Shown: positions 23,960 through 34,035, numbered from the stretch's first letter. The stretch is 64,000 nt of DNA from Aquisphaera insulae (GCF_011064615.1 NZ_JAALJH010000009.1:1-64000); one strand, 5' to 3'. Program-made: numbers and translations. The notes: generated by a model from the letters alone, not told the origin.

Positions 23960-25494
23960 CCCGACCCACCTCCCGATGCAACGGCCCCAGGGCTCGTCTG
24001 GCTCCTCGGGTCCAGCAACGCCTCGATCTCCTCCGCCGAGGGATAGCCGCCTCGGCCCTGGAGCGACCCGGCCGCTCCCGGTGCCTCGAGTTCCTTAACG
24101 ATACTCGCCTCGTCCTTGCCGACGAGGCCGAGCGCCACGTCCCGGACACTCGTCCCCTCATGATAGGATTTCTTGGCGATGGCCACCGCTAGATCATAGC
24201 CAATCCGAGGTGCGAGCGCCGTGCACATCGCGAGACTTTTCTCGATCGACTCCCGGCATCGCCCCTCATCGGCCTCGATCTGCGTCGGGCCGTCAACCTT
24301 CTGTCCTTCCAGAAAAGAAGTTGCGTCGACGCATCGGGTCCGCAGATGGTCCGCCGCCCGGGCCACCAGGCCGATCGACTGGAGCAGGTTGTAGGCGATG
24401 ATCGGCATCATCACGTTGAGCTGAAAGGACGAGCCCAATGAATTCGCCCACGCAATCGTGGCGTCGTTTCCCACGACCTGGGCCCCGACCATGAGGACGC
24501 ACTCCGGGATCACCGGATTCACCTTGCCGGGCATGATCGAGCTCCCCGGCTGGAGCTCCGGGATCCGGATCTCGCCGATCCCGCAGCGGGGACCGGACGC
24601 GAGCCAGCGGAGGTTGTTGGCCAGGATCGAGAGGCTGACGGCCACGGTCCGAAGCGTCCCCGACGCCTCGACCGCGGCATCGCGCTGGGCCATCGCCTCG
24701 AAGTGATTGGGAGCCATCCGAAGCGGGAGCCCGGTTTCCCCGGCCAGGGCAGAGACCATTCGTTCTCCGAACTCGGGGTGCGAGTTGATCCCCGTCCCCA
24801 CGGCGGTCCCGCCGATGGCGAGCTCGGAGAGCGGCTCAACACACCCCTGCAGCCGGCGAACGGCCTGCGTCATCTGGGCCTCGTACCCGGAGAACTCCTG
24901 TCCCAGCCGGATCGGCACGGCGTCCTGGAGGTGCGTCCGGCCTATCTTCACGATCCCATCGAACGCCCGAGCCCGCTCTCCGAGCGCGTCGCGAAGATTC
25001 CCGATCGCGGGGATCAGCCGACGGGTCCAGCCGTCGAGCGCGGCGATATGGATGGCGGTCGGGATGACGTCATTCGACGATTGACCAAGGTTCACCGCGT
25101 CATTCGGGTGGACCGGCGATCGCCCCCCGCGACGACCAGTCAGGGCCTCATTGGCGATCCCGGCGATCACCTCGTTGGCGTTCATGTTGGTGGACGTGCC
25201 GCTGCCGGTCTGGAAGACGTCCAGGATGAACTGGTCGTCGTGGGCCCCCTCCGCGACCGAGTTCGCCGCCGCCGCGATCGCCGCGGCCAGGTCCGGCCGG
25301 ATCAGGCCCAGGTCGAGGTTGACCACGGCGGCCGATTTCTTGATCAGGCCGATCGCCCGGATGAACTCCCTCGGGAACCTCAGGTCGCTGACCTGGAAAT
25401 TCCGGGCCGCTCGCGCCGTCTGGGCCCCGTAATAGGCCTCAACGGGCACCGGGACCTCGCCCATCGAATCTCGCTCGATCCGCGTCTTGTCCAT
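23956..25494 (-). CDS. fumC: Fumarate hydratase class II
   Basis: FumC interconverts fumarate and L-malate in the TCA cycle. The 512-residue protein has the superfamily signature GSSIMPGKVNP (about residues 322-332), TGSGTSTNMNANEV (about 102), the catalytic His region in GRTHLQDAVP (about 192), and SSNDVIPTAIHIA (about 144). It is longer than E. coli FumC by about 45 residues, mostly at the C-terminal end after the GxGxGG-type tail. I start it at the ATG at 25494; the upstream frame to 25578 lacks homology. Aspartase is the main alternative in this fold, but SSNDVIPTA and the overall pattern favour fumarase. Confidence 0.92.
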   Translation of the reverse strand: MDKTRIERDSMGEVPVPVEAYYGAQTARAARNFQVSDLRFPREFIRAIGLIKKSAAVVNLDLGLIRPDLAAAIAAAANSVAEGAHDDQFILDVFQTGSGTSTNMNANEVIAGIANEALTGRRGGRSPVHPNDAVNLGQSSNDVIPTAIHIAALDGWTRRLIPAIGNLRDALGERARAFDGIVKIGRTHLQDAVPIRLGQEFSGYEAQMTQAVRRLQGCVEPLSELAIGGTAVGTGINSHPEFGERMVSALAGETGLPLRMAPNHFEAMAQRDAAVEASGTLRTVAVSLSILANNLRWLASGPRCGIGEIRIPELQPGSSIMPGKVNPVIPECVLMVGAQVVGNDATIAWANSLGSSFQLNVMMPIIAYNLLQSIGLVARAADHLRTRCVDATSFLEGQKVDGPTQIEADEGRCRESIEKSLAMCTALAPRIGYDLAVAIAKKSYHEGTSVRDVALGLVGKDEASIVKELEAPGAAGSLQGRGGYPSAEEIEALLDPRSQTSPGAVASGGGSG

Positions 25495-25626
25495 GGTGGG
25501 GACCCTCGTTCCGGAGCGACAGTGGTCGCCCAATCCGACGGCGCGTCGAGACGGACGAGCCGGGGGGACCGATCGCAAGTTCCGGGCCGCGGAGACCGAC
25601 CGGGCGGGCGGCCGACGATCCTCGTC

Positions 25627-26460
25627 TCACCCCAGCGCCGGCAGCGGCGACGCCCCAGACGGCGGAAGCTCCGCCTCGCCCGCGGAGAGCCGCTCCGAAG
25701 GGTTGTCGACGGTCTCCGTCGCCAGCGGCCAGTACTGGAGCCGGATCTCCCGACCGAGCACGGTGACGAACGGGCAGGGGGGGGCCTCGGTCCAGGTCCC
25801 GCTATTGATGTAGAGGATGCCGTCCCGGCGAGATTCCAGGGGCAGATGGGTATGGCCGCAGGTCACGTAGCGGAAGCCCCGACTGGCGGCATACTCGGAG
25901 GCGCGGCGCTCGATGACCTGGCTGTTCCGCTGGAATCGCTTGCTGATCCTCCGGATCCACCGCGCCGTGCGGTGGGGCGCGACCTTCTGGATGTAGTAGA
26001 AGAGACCGCAGGCGATCTCGGTCAGCAGCGGAAAACCGGTCGTGATCGTGTCGAACTGGTCGCCGTGGAGGATCAGCAGCCGGATCTGGCCGTTGTCGAA
26101 GACGGACTCGTCGAGGATCTCCACGCCGACGATGTGGCCCACGATGTCCGCCGGGCCGTCGTGATTGCCGCGGACCCAGATGACCCGCATGTCCGGGCGG
26201 TCGGAATTCCGGCGAATGACCTTCAGGCAGGCGAAGTGACGCTTCGTCAGCCGCTTGAAGTTGAGGTCGTCGAAGATGTCGCCGTTGATCACGAGCACGC
26301 GGCAATGATCGCACGCCCAGATCAGGAACTCCTCCAGCAGCTTCGCCTGGCAGACCATGCTCCCCAGGTGCAGGTCGCTGATCACGATGCAATCATATCG
26401 GGGCTCGGTCGACGAGGCCCCCGCGGCTTCCGACGCACGGCTTTCGGCGTCACTCTCCAT
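25627..26460 (-). CDS. Calcineurin-like metallophosphoesterase (LpxH-related)
   Basis: A 277-residue phosphoesterase with the full two-metal motif set: SDLHLGS, NGDIFDD, RGNHDG, LHGDQFD and TCGHTHLP. LpxH-type enzymes hydrolyse UDP-2,3-diacylglucosamine in lipid A synthesis, and the helical insert around residues 130-190 with paired aromatics and arginines is consistent with that branch. Other members act on different phosphodiesters, so the substrate is not certain. I chose the ATG at 26460 because AGGAG lies seven to eight bases upstream; a GTG at 26481 would add seven residues. It precedes fumC on the same strand by 132 bases. Confidence 0.83.
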   Translation of the reverse strand: MESDAESRASEAAGASSTEPRYDCIVISDLHLGSMVCQAKLLEEFLIWACDHCRVLVINGDIFDDLNFKRLTKRHFACLKVIRRNSDRPDMRVIWVRGNHDGPADIVGHIVGVEILDESVFDNGQIRLLILHGDQFDTITTGFPLLTEIACGLFYYIQKVAPHRTARWIRRISKRFQRNSQVIERRASEYAASRGFRYVTCGHTHLPLESRRDGILYINSGTWTEAPPCPFVTVLGREIRLQYWPLATETVDNPSERLSAGEAELPPSGASPLPALG

Positions 26461-26571
26461 CCCACGACTCCTGCGGGCCACGGCCGCCCGCGTCGTGCCG
26501 GCGCGACTCGGTCGCTCCGGGGATCATAATGGACCCTGGCCGCGAAGTCACGCCGCCTCGCGCAAACTTCA

Positions 26572-29500
26572 TCAACCCGGGCGGCCAGCATCCTCCGAAA
26601 CGGCGGGTGCCCACGCCGAATAGAAGGCCATGGCGGGATAGTCGCGGACGAAGCCGAGCTCCGCCAGCCGGGGTTGGATGGGAGACCCGATCGCGGGACC
26701 GCCGTTGTACGTCTCCACGCGGAAGACGCCCCGGGAGCGTGCCAGCCCCATCAGGTGCCCGAGCGCCTGGTCGATCTCGGCCTTCGACGCGCTCGCGAGC
26801 CCCGTGATCCGCTTTCCATGCCCCTCGAGGATCAGGATCGGCCGGCCGCCGCGGAGGACCAGGTAGTTCCCCGGCAGGCGGGAGAGCCGCGCCGTGCCCC
26901 CTTCCAGCAGGGGGATGTCCAGGGGCGCACCGCCGCCGTAGAGGTTCGCCGGGTCGGCCGCGGCGACGAGCACCTCGCGACCGGCCCGACTCCCGCTCGC
27001 CAGGGCCGACAGGCCGTCGGCCGCCTCCGCGGTCGCGAACTGGACGCCGGAGAAGCCCTCCACGAAGTAGCCCCGGCGCAGCTCGCCCCGGAGCTCCGCC
27101 CGCGCCAGCAGCGGGTAGAGCTCGGCCCAGGGCGGCGCCCAGCGATCCAGGTCCGCGATCTCCCTCGCGAGGACGCCGTAGCGATCGAGCATCGCGTCGA
27201 TCCAGGCCCGGCGATGTTCGTCCGCATCGCACTCGCGAGGCTCGATCCCCGACCAGCGGCCCTCGGGCAGGGCCGTCCGCAGCTTCCGCCCGCCCCGACG
27301 CGGCCCGCCGTTCAGCCGCGCCGCCTCCAGCGATTCGGCCATCTGGCTCGCGCCCGCCCTGATCGGGTCGAACCGATCGTTGGTCACGCGGCCGCCTCGC
27401 ATCAGGTCGTCGAGTGCCCGACGCACCGCGGAGGGGTCGAGCCCCGTCCTCCGCGCCAGATCCACGGAGAAGCTCGCGCCGGAGGCGCGCAGGGCATCGA
27501 GCACCGCGGATCGGTCCTCGCCGAGAGCCTCGACGTCCGGGGCGGGCCAGCCGCCGAAGAAGTCGCGAGGCACGATCGCGACGCTCAGGCTGTCGGGGCC
27601 GCTCGCCGCGGCCCGCCAGCTCCAATCCCCCCGCGCCAGCAGCTCGTCGAGCAGGGCGGGACGATAGCCCCGGACCCGCCGCGGGAGGATCTCCTCCTCC
27701 CAGAAGGCCGGCGACGCCGCGAACCCGCGGAGCTGGTCGAGCACGGAGTCCAGCTTCGCCGACGCGTCCCCGGACCGCGGACCGTCGAGCCCCTGGCGGC
27801 CGACCAGGAACTCCACGAAGACCTCCGGCGGCACCGCCACGGTCTCTCGCCGCCGCATCGCCACCGTCAGGCGGCGGATCTCGGCCAGGTTCGCGCCGTC
27901 GGCCCACCGGGGCTGGGCGTCCTCGGACGCGGGGGCCAGGCGGATCAGGCTCCCCGACTCCACGCTCCGCTCCAGCAGGTCGGAGGCCAGCTCCGACGGG
28001 ATCGGATACCGCCCCGTGAGCTCGGAAAGCCCGACCAGCGCGTGGGTCCGGATGAACCGCCCGACGATCGCCTCGAGCGCCTCGCGGTCCGCTTCGTCAC
28101 CCGCGAAGGCCGCGACATAGAGGGACGCCTCTTCCGCCGGGATCCATCGCGACGGCTCGGTCGTCCCTTCCAGCGTGATCCGCGCGGCTCGCCCCTGCGA
28201 CTCGAGATCCCCGAGCCATCGCTCCATGGGCCCGACGACCTCGGACGGGGCCAGGTCGCCCAGGCTGGCGAGGGTCTCCGCCATCTCCTCCGCCGACCTC
28301 GGCGCCAGCCCCTTGCGGCGGAGCCGGCCCTCCACGCGGCCGATCGCCTGCGGGTCCAGGAGCGTCGCGCCGGCCGTCGATTCGAGGAGGGCGTCCAGCA
28401 GGTCCTCGTCCACCGCCGCACCGGACCGGGATTCGCCGCGGCGCGGCTCGTCCCACTGGTAGATGTAAAGCGGCGTGAACTCGAAGAGGAGGTCGGAGGC
28501 GAACGGCGAGGCGATCTCCGCCGGCCGGGTGACGACGCGGATCGACCCTTCGCCGATGCCCGCGAGCAGGCGCCGAAGCCTGGGGAGCTCGAGATCCTGC
28601 TCCAGGCATTCCCGGTAGGTCTCGACGACGATCGGGAACTCGGGGAACCGGCCGACGACCTGGAGCAGGTCCTTGGCGCGCAGCCGCTGGAGCCAGAGGG
28701 GCGTCCGTTTCGACGGGTCGGGCCGGGGCATCAGCAGGGCCCGCGCGGCGTTCTGGCGGAATCGCAGGCCGAACAGGGCCGTGTCGGGGAGCTCGCGGCG
28801 GATCAGGCCCTCCGCCTCGTCGGGCGAGAGGCCGTCGAGCAGGTCCAGCGGCGGCTCGTCCATCTGCGGCAGGCGGAGGAGCAGGCCGTCGTCCCCGTGG
28901 AGGCAAGACGCCTGGACGTGGAATCGCTCGCGAATCCGGGCGAGGAGCGCGATCTTGAGCGCCTGGTGGACCCGGCCGCCGAACGGCGAGAGGATCGCCA
29001 GGCCGAGCTCCCCCGTCGGGTCGCGGAACGTCTCGTACAGGATGGTCCGATCGTCGGGCACCGCCCCCGCCACGCGGTTCTGGCGGGCGAGGTAGCGGAT
29101 CAACTGGCGGGCCGCCTTCGGCTCCAGCCGGCAAGTCTCCTCCAGCCAGCCCGGCAGCGCCGGATCGTCGATCCGCCCGACGATCTCGCGGGTGAGCTCG
29201 CCGACGGCCTCGCCCAGCTCCCCGGTCCGGGGCGCCGATTCGCCCCTCCAGAACGGCATCACGGCGTTCTGGCCGCTGGCCGGCTCCACGATCACGCGCT
29301 GGGCGTCGATGACCGCGATCTTCCAGAGGCTATTCCCCAGCGCGAAGGTCTCGCCGACCCGGCGCTCGAAGACGAACTCCTCGTCGAGCTCGCCGAGCCT
29401 GGGCCCTCCGTCCCCGAGGTAGACCGGGAACTGGCCTGTGTCCGGGATCGTCCCGCCCCCCACGAGCGCGAGCTTCGCCGTGCCGGGGAGCGGCGCGAGG

Positions 29501-31026
29501 GCGTTGTGGATCCGGTCCCAGACGATCCGCGCCCGCAGGTCCCGGAGCGTGCCGGTGGGGAACCGGCCGGAGATCATCCGCAGGACCTGCTCGAACGCCT
29601 CGGCCGGCAGGTCGCCGAACGGGTAGGCGGACCGGACCAGGTCGAACAGCTCCGGCACGGTCCAGCGGTCCATCGCCACGCAGGCGACGACCTGCTGCGC
29701 CAGGACGTCCAGGCAGGACCGCGGCACCCGCGAGGTCTCGATCTCTCCCGCCACCATCGACCGCGCCAGGGCCGCCGTCTCGAGCAGGTCGGACGGCGTC
29801 TTGGCGATCAGCCGGCCCTTGCTCACGCCGTGGACGACGTGCCCCGCCCGCCCCACCCGCTGGAGGCCCCGGGCCACGCTCCCGGGCGACTCCACCTGGC
29901 AGACCAGGTCCACGTCCCCCATGTCGATGCCCAGCTCCAGCGAGGCCGTCGAGATCACCGCCCGCAAGCAGCCGGACTTCAGCTCCTCCTCGGTCGTCCG
30001 CCGCTCCTCCTGGCTCAGGCTGCCGTGATGCGGCTTGAACGGCGCGGGGGCATCCGGCGGGGAGTCCGCAGCCTCCGGCTCCAGCGATTCGATCAGCCGG
30101 GCCGTGAGCTTCTCCACCGTCCGCCGGTTGTTGGCGAAGATGATCGTCGATTTGTGTTCCTCAGTCAGGGCGATCAACCGATCCGCGATCGCCGGCCAGA
30201 CGGTCTGGGGAGGCCCCGCGGGGCCGCCGCCATCCCCGCCCGGCCAGAGCACCTTCAGGTCCATCGACTTCCGCCGGCCGGCATCGACGAGGGTCACCGG
30301 ACGGGGCTCGAACCGACGCTCCCCCCGGGGGCCGTCCTTGACGATCCTCTGGCCGCCCAGATACCGCGCAACCTCGGCGAGCGGACGCTGGGTCGCCGAC
30401 AGGCCGACGCGGACGAAGCTCCGCTCGCAGATCGCCTCCAGTCGCTCCAGCAGGAGCGCCAGGAAGACGCCCCGCTTGTTGCCGCAGACGGCGTGGATCT
30501 CGTCGACGATCACGTGCGAGACCCCGCGCAGGACCTCGCGGGCGCGGCTGGTCAACATCAGGTGCAGCGACTCGGGCGTGGTGATCAGAATGTCCGGCGG
30601 CTTGCGGACGATCCGGGCCCGCTCGGCCTGCGGCGTGTCCCCGCTCCGGGTCGCCACGCTCAGGGGCGAAAGCGGCGAGCCCAGCCCCTCGGCATGCTCG
30701 ATGATCCCCTCGAGCGGCCGCTCCAGGTTCCGCCGGACGTCCTCGTTGAGGGCCTTCAGGGGCGAGATGTAGAGGATCCGCACCCCCTTCTCGCGCCGGG
30801 GCGTCCGCCAGAGCAGGTCGAGCGCCGCCAGGAAGGCCGCCAGCGTCTTGCCCGAACCGGTGGGCGCCACGATCAGCGTGTTCCGCCCGGCGGCGATCTC
30901 CGGCCAGCCGAGCTGCTGCGGCCTCGTGGGCGTCCCGAGGTTCTCCCGGAACCAGCCGGCCACCGCGGGCAGGAACCGATCGAGGGCTTCATCGGGATCG
31001 GACTCGTCAGGCCTGTCGAGATCCAC
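26572..31026 (-). CDS. lhr: Lhr-type large ATP-dependent helicase
   Basis: Superfamily 2 helicase of the Lhr family; these unwind DNA or RNA-DNA hybrids 3' to 5' and are linked to DNA repair. The 1484-residue product has Walker A in APTGSGKT (residues 54-61), the DEIH box (175-178), and motif III in GLSATQRP. The RecA-2 domain carries TASLELGIDMGDVD and the arginine-finger region LQRVGRAGH. A winged-helix and Lhr-core domain follows, then a long C-terminal extension. That extension matches full-length Lhr, which in E. coli carries a uracil-DNA glycosylase activity. A GTG at 31026 with GGAGGGG upstream is the best start; a GTG at 31113 would add 29 unlike residues. Confidence 0.92.
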   Translation of the reverse strand: MDLDRPDESDPDEALDRFLPAVAGWFRENLGTPTRPQQLGWPEIAAGRNTLIVAPTGSGKTLAAFLAALDLLWRTPRREKGVRILYISPLKALNEDVRRNLERPLEGIIEHAEGLGSPLSPLSVATRSGDTPQAERARIVRKPPDILITTPESLHLMLTSRAREVLRGVSHVIVDEIHAVCGNKRGVFLALLLERLEAICERSFVRVGLSATQRPLAEVARYLGGQRIVKDGPRGERRFEPRPVTLVDAGRRKSMDLKVLWPGGDGGGPAGPPQTVWPAIADRLIALTEEHKSTIIFANNRRTVEKLTARLIESLEPEAADSPPDAPAPFKPHHGSLSQEERRTTEEELKSGCLRAVISTASLELGIDMGDVDLVCQVESPGSVARGLQRVGRAGHVVHGVSKGRLIAKTPSDLLETAALARSMVAGEIETSRVPRSCLDVLAQQVVACVAMDRWTVPELFDLVRSAYPFGDLPAEAFEQVLRMISGRFPTGTLRDLRARIVWDRIHNALAPLPGTAKLALVGGGTIPDTGQFPVYLGDGGPRLGELDEEFVFERRVGETFALGNSLWKIAVIDAQRVIVEPASGQNAVMPFWRGESAPRTGELGEAVGELTREIVGRIDDPALPGWLEETCRLEPKAARQLIRYLARQNRVAGAVPDDRTILYETFRDPTGELGLAILSPFGGRVHQALKIALLARIRERFHVQASCLHGDDGLLLRLPQMDEPPLDLLDGLSPDEAEGLIRRELPDTALFGLRFRQNAARALLMPRPDPSKRTPLWLQRLRAKDLLQVVGRFPEFPIVVETYRECLEQDLELPRLRRLLAGIGEGSIRVVTRPAEIASPFASDLLFEFTPLYIYQWDEPRRGESRSGAAVDEDLLDALLESTAGATLLDPQAIGRVEGRLRRKGLAPRSAEEMAETLASLGDLAPSEVVGPMERWLGDLESQGRAARITLEGTTEPSRWIPAEEASLYVAAFAGDEADREALEAIVGRFIRTHALVGLSELTGRYPIPSELASDLLERSVESGSLIRLAPASEDAQPRWADGANLAEIRRLTVAMRRRETVAVPPEVFVEFLVGRQGLDGPRSGDASAKLDSVLDQLRGFAASPAFWEEEILPRRVRGYRPALLDELLARGDWSWRAAASGPDSLSVAIVPRDFFGGWPAPDVEALGEDRSAVLDALRASGASFSVDLARRTGLDPSAVRRALDDLMRGGRVTNDRFDPIRAGASQMAESLEAARLNGGPRRGGRKLRTALPEGRWSGIEPRECDADEHRRAWIDAMLDRYGVLAREIADLDRWAPPWAELYPLLARAELRGELRRGYFVEGFSGVQFATAEAADGLSALASGSRAGREVLVAAADPANLYGGGAPLDIPLLEGGTARLSRLPGNYLVLRGGRPILILEGHGKRITGLASASKAEIDQALGHLMGLARSRGVFRVETYNGGPAIGSPIQPRLAELGFVRDYPAMAFYSAWAPAVSEDAGRPG

Positions 31027-31078
31027 CTGGTCCCCTCCCGCGTCCACGATTGGAATTCCCGGGACGTGATCTTGCACT

Positions 31079-31095
31079 TTAGTACAGTACCATAT
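31079..31095 (-). promoter_or_regulatory. AT-rich candidate promoter/operator before lhr
   Basis: In an otherwise GC-rich gap, TTAGTACAGTACCATAT contains two GTAC units flanking one base. On the minus strand TACTAA could serve as a -10 box about 55 bases before the lhr start. No good -35 is visible. A weak call. Confidence 0.25.
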
Positions 31096-31123
31096 CCCGC
31101 CCACCCTCGTCACCCATGGCGGG

Positions 31124-32473
31124 TCAGGGCAGCGAACGGCGCCAGGCCAGGGCTGCGGCCCTTAGTCGCTCCGCCGTCGCGGCGTTGGCGGCCGACTGAT
31201 CCCTGGTTTCTGCCGGATCGGAGGCCAGGTCGTACAGCTCCGCGCCGGTCCCGTCGGCGTTCACGAGGAGCTTCGTCAAGCCATCGAGCACGGCGAGATT
31301 CGGCGATCGGCCCCTGCCGGCGGGGTAGGCGAAGGAGTCCGGGTTGCGGCCGTATTCCCAGAACAGCGGCCCAGACCGCGTCGTCGGCGTCCCGAGCAAG
31401 GCGGCGGAGAGGTCCTGGCCGTCCGGCCTGTAGCCTTCCGGCAGGGGCGCCGAGGCGATCCGGCAGAGGCTCGGAAAGAAGTCGAGGGTCGAGATCACGG
31501 TCGTCGTGTCCTCGCGGCCGGCCGGGATCAGCCCCGGCGACCAGGCGATGAGCGGCTCGCGGATGCCCCCCTCGTAGAGGCTCAGCTTGCTGCCGCGGAG
31601 GCCGCCGGTTCGCTCGGTGCCGAACGGGGGCATCGGGCCGTTGTCGGAGAGGAAGAGGACGATCGTCGGCCGGCCGTTGGAGCCGGCCCGGACGAAGTCG
31701 AGCAGCCGGCCGACCTGGCGGTCGAGATCCGCAAGGACCCCCTTCAGCCGGCTGGGGGTGTTCGCCTTCCCCTCGTCGCGGCCGCCGGGCTGCTTCTGCT
31801 GGTCGGCCTCGGTCGGCACCCAGGGCGTGTGCGGGTCGTCGAGCCAGAGGTTCACGAAGCATGGGCGGTCCTTGTGGGCCTTGAGGAAGTCGATCGTCTG
31901 ATCGACCATCCAGCCCGAGCGTTCCCAGCGCTTGACCCTGTCCACGGCCGACCAGATCCAGTCCTTCGCGGTGAGCTCGGGGGCCGGCTCCGGGCTCTCC
32001 CAGGTGCCGAGGCCAAGTTCGTATCCATAGGAGAAGAACTTCGGCGGGTCGACGACGTCGCGACCGCCTCCGAGGTGCCACTTGCCCACGTGCGCCGTGG
32101 CGTAGCCGGCCGCCTTCAGCGCGCGAGGGAGCGACGGGGCCTTCGGGTCCAGGTAATCCGCCATCCCGCAGGCGCGGTTGCCGGCACGCGTCTGGAGGTA
32201 GCTGGTGATCCGCCAGCGGCCGGGGTATTGCCCGGTCAGCAGGCCGCACCGCGAGGGCGAGCAGATTGGGGCCGCCACGTAACAACGGGTGAACCGGATC
32301 CCCTCCCGCGCCATCCGGTCGAGCCGCGGCGTCTGCGCGAGCCGGCCCCCGTAGCAACCGAGGTCCGAGTAGCCGAGGTCGTCGGCGAGCACCACCACGA
32401 TATTCGGGCGGGTCGATGACCCGGGTGCCGCCGTGCACAGGGCGAGAGCGAGGGCGAGGGCTGGGGTGATCAT
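31124..32473 (-). CDS. Secreted arylsulfatase, FGly type
   Basis: Type I sulfatase of 449 residues. A signal peptide covers about residues 1-20. Metal-binding Asp pairs lie in VLADDLGYSD (about 28-37). The formylglycine motif is CSPSRCGLLTG, with Cys71 to be converted by a maturase. Other family sites are VGKWHLGG, DPHTPWVP and LSDNGPMPP. These enzymes remove sulfate esters, often from sulfated polysaccharides, which planctomycetes degrade with many paralogues. I start at the ATG at 32473, where GAGGTGT precedes and the signal peptide begins. It is downstream of the kinase gene on the same strand, 90 bases away. Confidence 0.92.
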   Translation of the reverse strand: MITPALALALALCTAAPGSSTRPNIVVVLADDLGYSDLGCYGGRLAQTPRLDRMAREGIRFTRCYVAAPICSPSRCGLLTGQYPGRWRITSYLQTRAGNRACGMADYLDPKAPSLPRALKAAGYATAHVGKWHLGGGRDVVDPPKFFSYGYELGLGTWESPEPAPELTAKDWIWSAVDRVKRWERSGWMVDQTIDFLKAHKDRPCFVNLWLDDPHTPWVPTEADQQKQPGGRDEGKANTPSRLKGVLADLDRQVGRLLDFVRAGSNGRPTIVLFLSDNGPMPPFGTERTGGLRGSKLSLYEGGIREPLIAWSPGLIPAGREDTTTVISTLDFFPSLCRIASAPLPEGYRPDGQDLSAALLGTPTTRSGPLFWEYGRNPDSFAYPAGRGRSPNLAVLDGLTKLLVNADGTGAELYDLASDPAETRDQSAANAATAERLRAAALAWRRSLP

Positions 32474-32563
32474 GAGGGACACCTCGGGTGGATCGTCGGC
32501 GGGTGGAACGGGCCGGTGCAGGCGCCGCGGTCGGCGCGATCGGTCATCCCTCACGAGACACGA

Positions 32564-33925
32564 TCAGCCCCGCAGGAGCAAGGCGATGATCAGGATCGCG
32601 AGCAGTCCGAGCCCCATGACCACCAGGCAGAAGTGGATCAGCCAGCGGGTGTCGTCGATCGGCGCGACGCGGCCCATGTCCCCGTCCGGCCGCGGCCGGC
32701 GGGCCGCGGGGAGCGGCGGCGCGGGGGCCTTGTAACGGGGTGCGTGAGAGGGCTCCGGGTCGCCGAGGTCGCGGAGCGAGACGATCCCGGGCGCCGATTC
32801 GTCGGAGATCGACAGGAGCAGGAGGTCCTCCTCGGCGAGGGGAGGGGGCGGGGGCCGGAACGAGCGGGCCGCGTCCGCCTCCGCGCCGAGGATCGCGTGC
32901 ACCCGGTCCGGGTCGGTCCACCGGGCCATGTCCGCGCGGAGCTCGGCGCAGGTCGCGTATCGCTCCTCCGGCTTCTTGGACATGAGCTTGCGGACGATCG
33001 CCGCGAACGCGGTCGGGACCCCCCGCGCGACCTTCTCGAGCGGCTCCGGATCGTCGAGCCGCTGGCGGAAGATCTTGTTGATCATGTCGCCCCCCTCGAA
33101 GGGGGGCCGCCCGGAGAGGGCGAAGTAGAGGGTGCAGCCCAGGCTGTAGAGGTCGCTGCGGGCATCCGCCCGGGTGGCGTCGCTGAGCTGCTCCGGGCTG
33201 GCGTAGTCGAGCGTCCCCAGCACGGTGTTCGCCCGCGTGATCCCCTTCTCCTCGCCCAGGGCCCTGGCCAGCCCCAGGTCCAGGATCTTGGCGGTGCCGT
33301 CGGGCATGATCATGATGTTCGAGGGCTTGATGTCGCGGTGGACGAGCCCGGCCGCGTGCGCGGCCGCCAGGCCGTCGACGACCTTGAGGAAGATCTTGGC
33401 GGCGTCGGGCACCCGGAGCGGCCCGTATCGCTCGCTCCGGACCATGTCGTGGAGGCTCATCCCGGGGATGTACTCCAGGACCATGAAATACACGTCCCCC
33501 TCGTTCCCGACCGCGAGGGTCCGCGCGACGTTGGGGTGGACGCACCGCTGCGAGAGCTCCATCTCGCGGCGGAACCGGGCCAGGCTGCCGGATTCCTCGA
33601 GGGCCTTCTTCGGCGGCAGCACCTTGACGGCGACCTTCTCCCCGGTCGTCTCGTTGACGGCCAGATAGACCTTCCCCATCCCCCCCTCGCCGAGCTGGCG
33701 GAGGATCCGGTAGCCCCCGAGGAAGAAGCCCCGGGTCGCGCCCGCCAGGAGCTTCTTCGCCTGGTAGCTCGTGAGCAGGCCTTCCCGGACCAGGCGGCGA
33801 GCCGCGTCCGCCGCGGCGTCCTTGCCGGACGACGGGCCGATTTCGGACCGAACCGCGGCCAGGTCCGCCTCGGAGACGAGCCCCGATCGGGCGACCGCGT
33901 CCACGAAGTCCTCGATCGCGAGCAT
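32564..33925 (-). CDS. Hanks-type Ser/Thr protein kinase with C-terminal membrane anchor
   Basis: A eukaryotic-type kinase of 453 residues. A helical module of about 65 residues at the N-terminus (LVSEADLAAV to LTSYQAKKLLAG) is one I recall from many planctomycete kinases. The kinase domain then follows: Gly loop LGEGGMGKVY, Lys101 in VAVKVLPP, HRDIKPSNIM with Asp198, DLG in place of DFG (Asp216), and SPEQ in place of APE. A Pro-rich linker leads to a single transmembrane helix at the C-terminus (FCLVVMGLGLLAILIIALLL), so the kinase domain is cytoplasmic. I prefer ATG 33925 to GTG 33937. It follows a PP2C phosphatase gene, its likely antagonist. Confidence 0.9.
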   Translation of the reverse strand: MLAIEDFVDAVARSGLVSEADLAAVRSEIGPSSGKDAAADAARRLVREGLLTSYQAKKLLAGATRGFFLGGYRILRQLGEGGMGKVYLAVNETTGEKVAVKVLPPKKALEESGSLARFRREMELSQRCVHPNVARTLAVGNEGDVYFMVLEYIPGMSLHDMVRSERYGPLRVPDAAKIFLKVVDGLAAAHAAGLVHRDIKPSNIMIMPDGTAKILDLGLARALGEEKGITRANTVLGTLDYASPEQLSDATRADARSDLYSLGCTLYFALSGRPPFEGGDMINKIFRQRLDDPEPLEKVARGVPTAFAAIVRKLMSKKPEERYATCAELRADMARWTDPDRVHAILGAEADAARSFRPPPPPLAEEDLLLLSISDESAPGIVSLRDLGDPEPSHAPRYKAPAPPLPAARRPRPDGDMGRVAPIDDTRWLIHFCLVVMGLGLLAILIIALLLRG

Positions 33926-34035
33926 GGTCCGATTCACCTCGTCAACTCATCCGTGACGGCCGGACATGACCACCCTCGGGCCCGGGCCGGCCTGCACGCT
34001 CCATGACGCCCGCCCATGGTCCGATTCGACGGGGC

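Noticed and set aside
23956..25494. Aspartate ammonia-lyase instead of fumarase
   Set aside because: The fold signature is shared, but SSNDVIPTA and the overall pattern are nearer to fumarase C; a small doubt remains.
26674..31551. Open frame of 1625 codons on the plus strand opposite lhr
   Set aside because: Shadow of the helicase gene; low-complexity Arg/Gly/Pro-rich product with no family resemblance.
32544..33545. Minus-strand frame in a second register within the kinase gene
   Set aside because: The other register has all kinase motifs in order; this one is Arg/Pro/Gly-rich.
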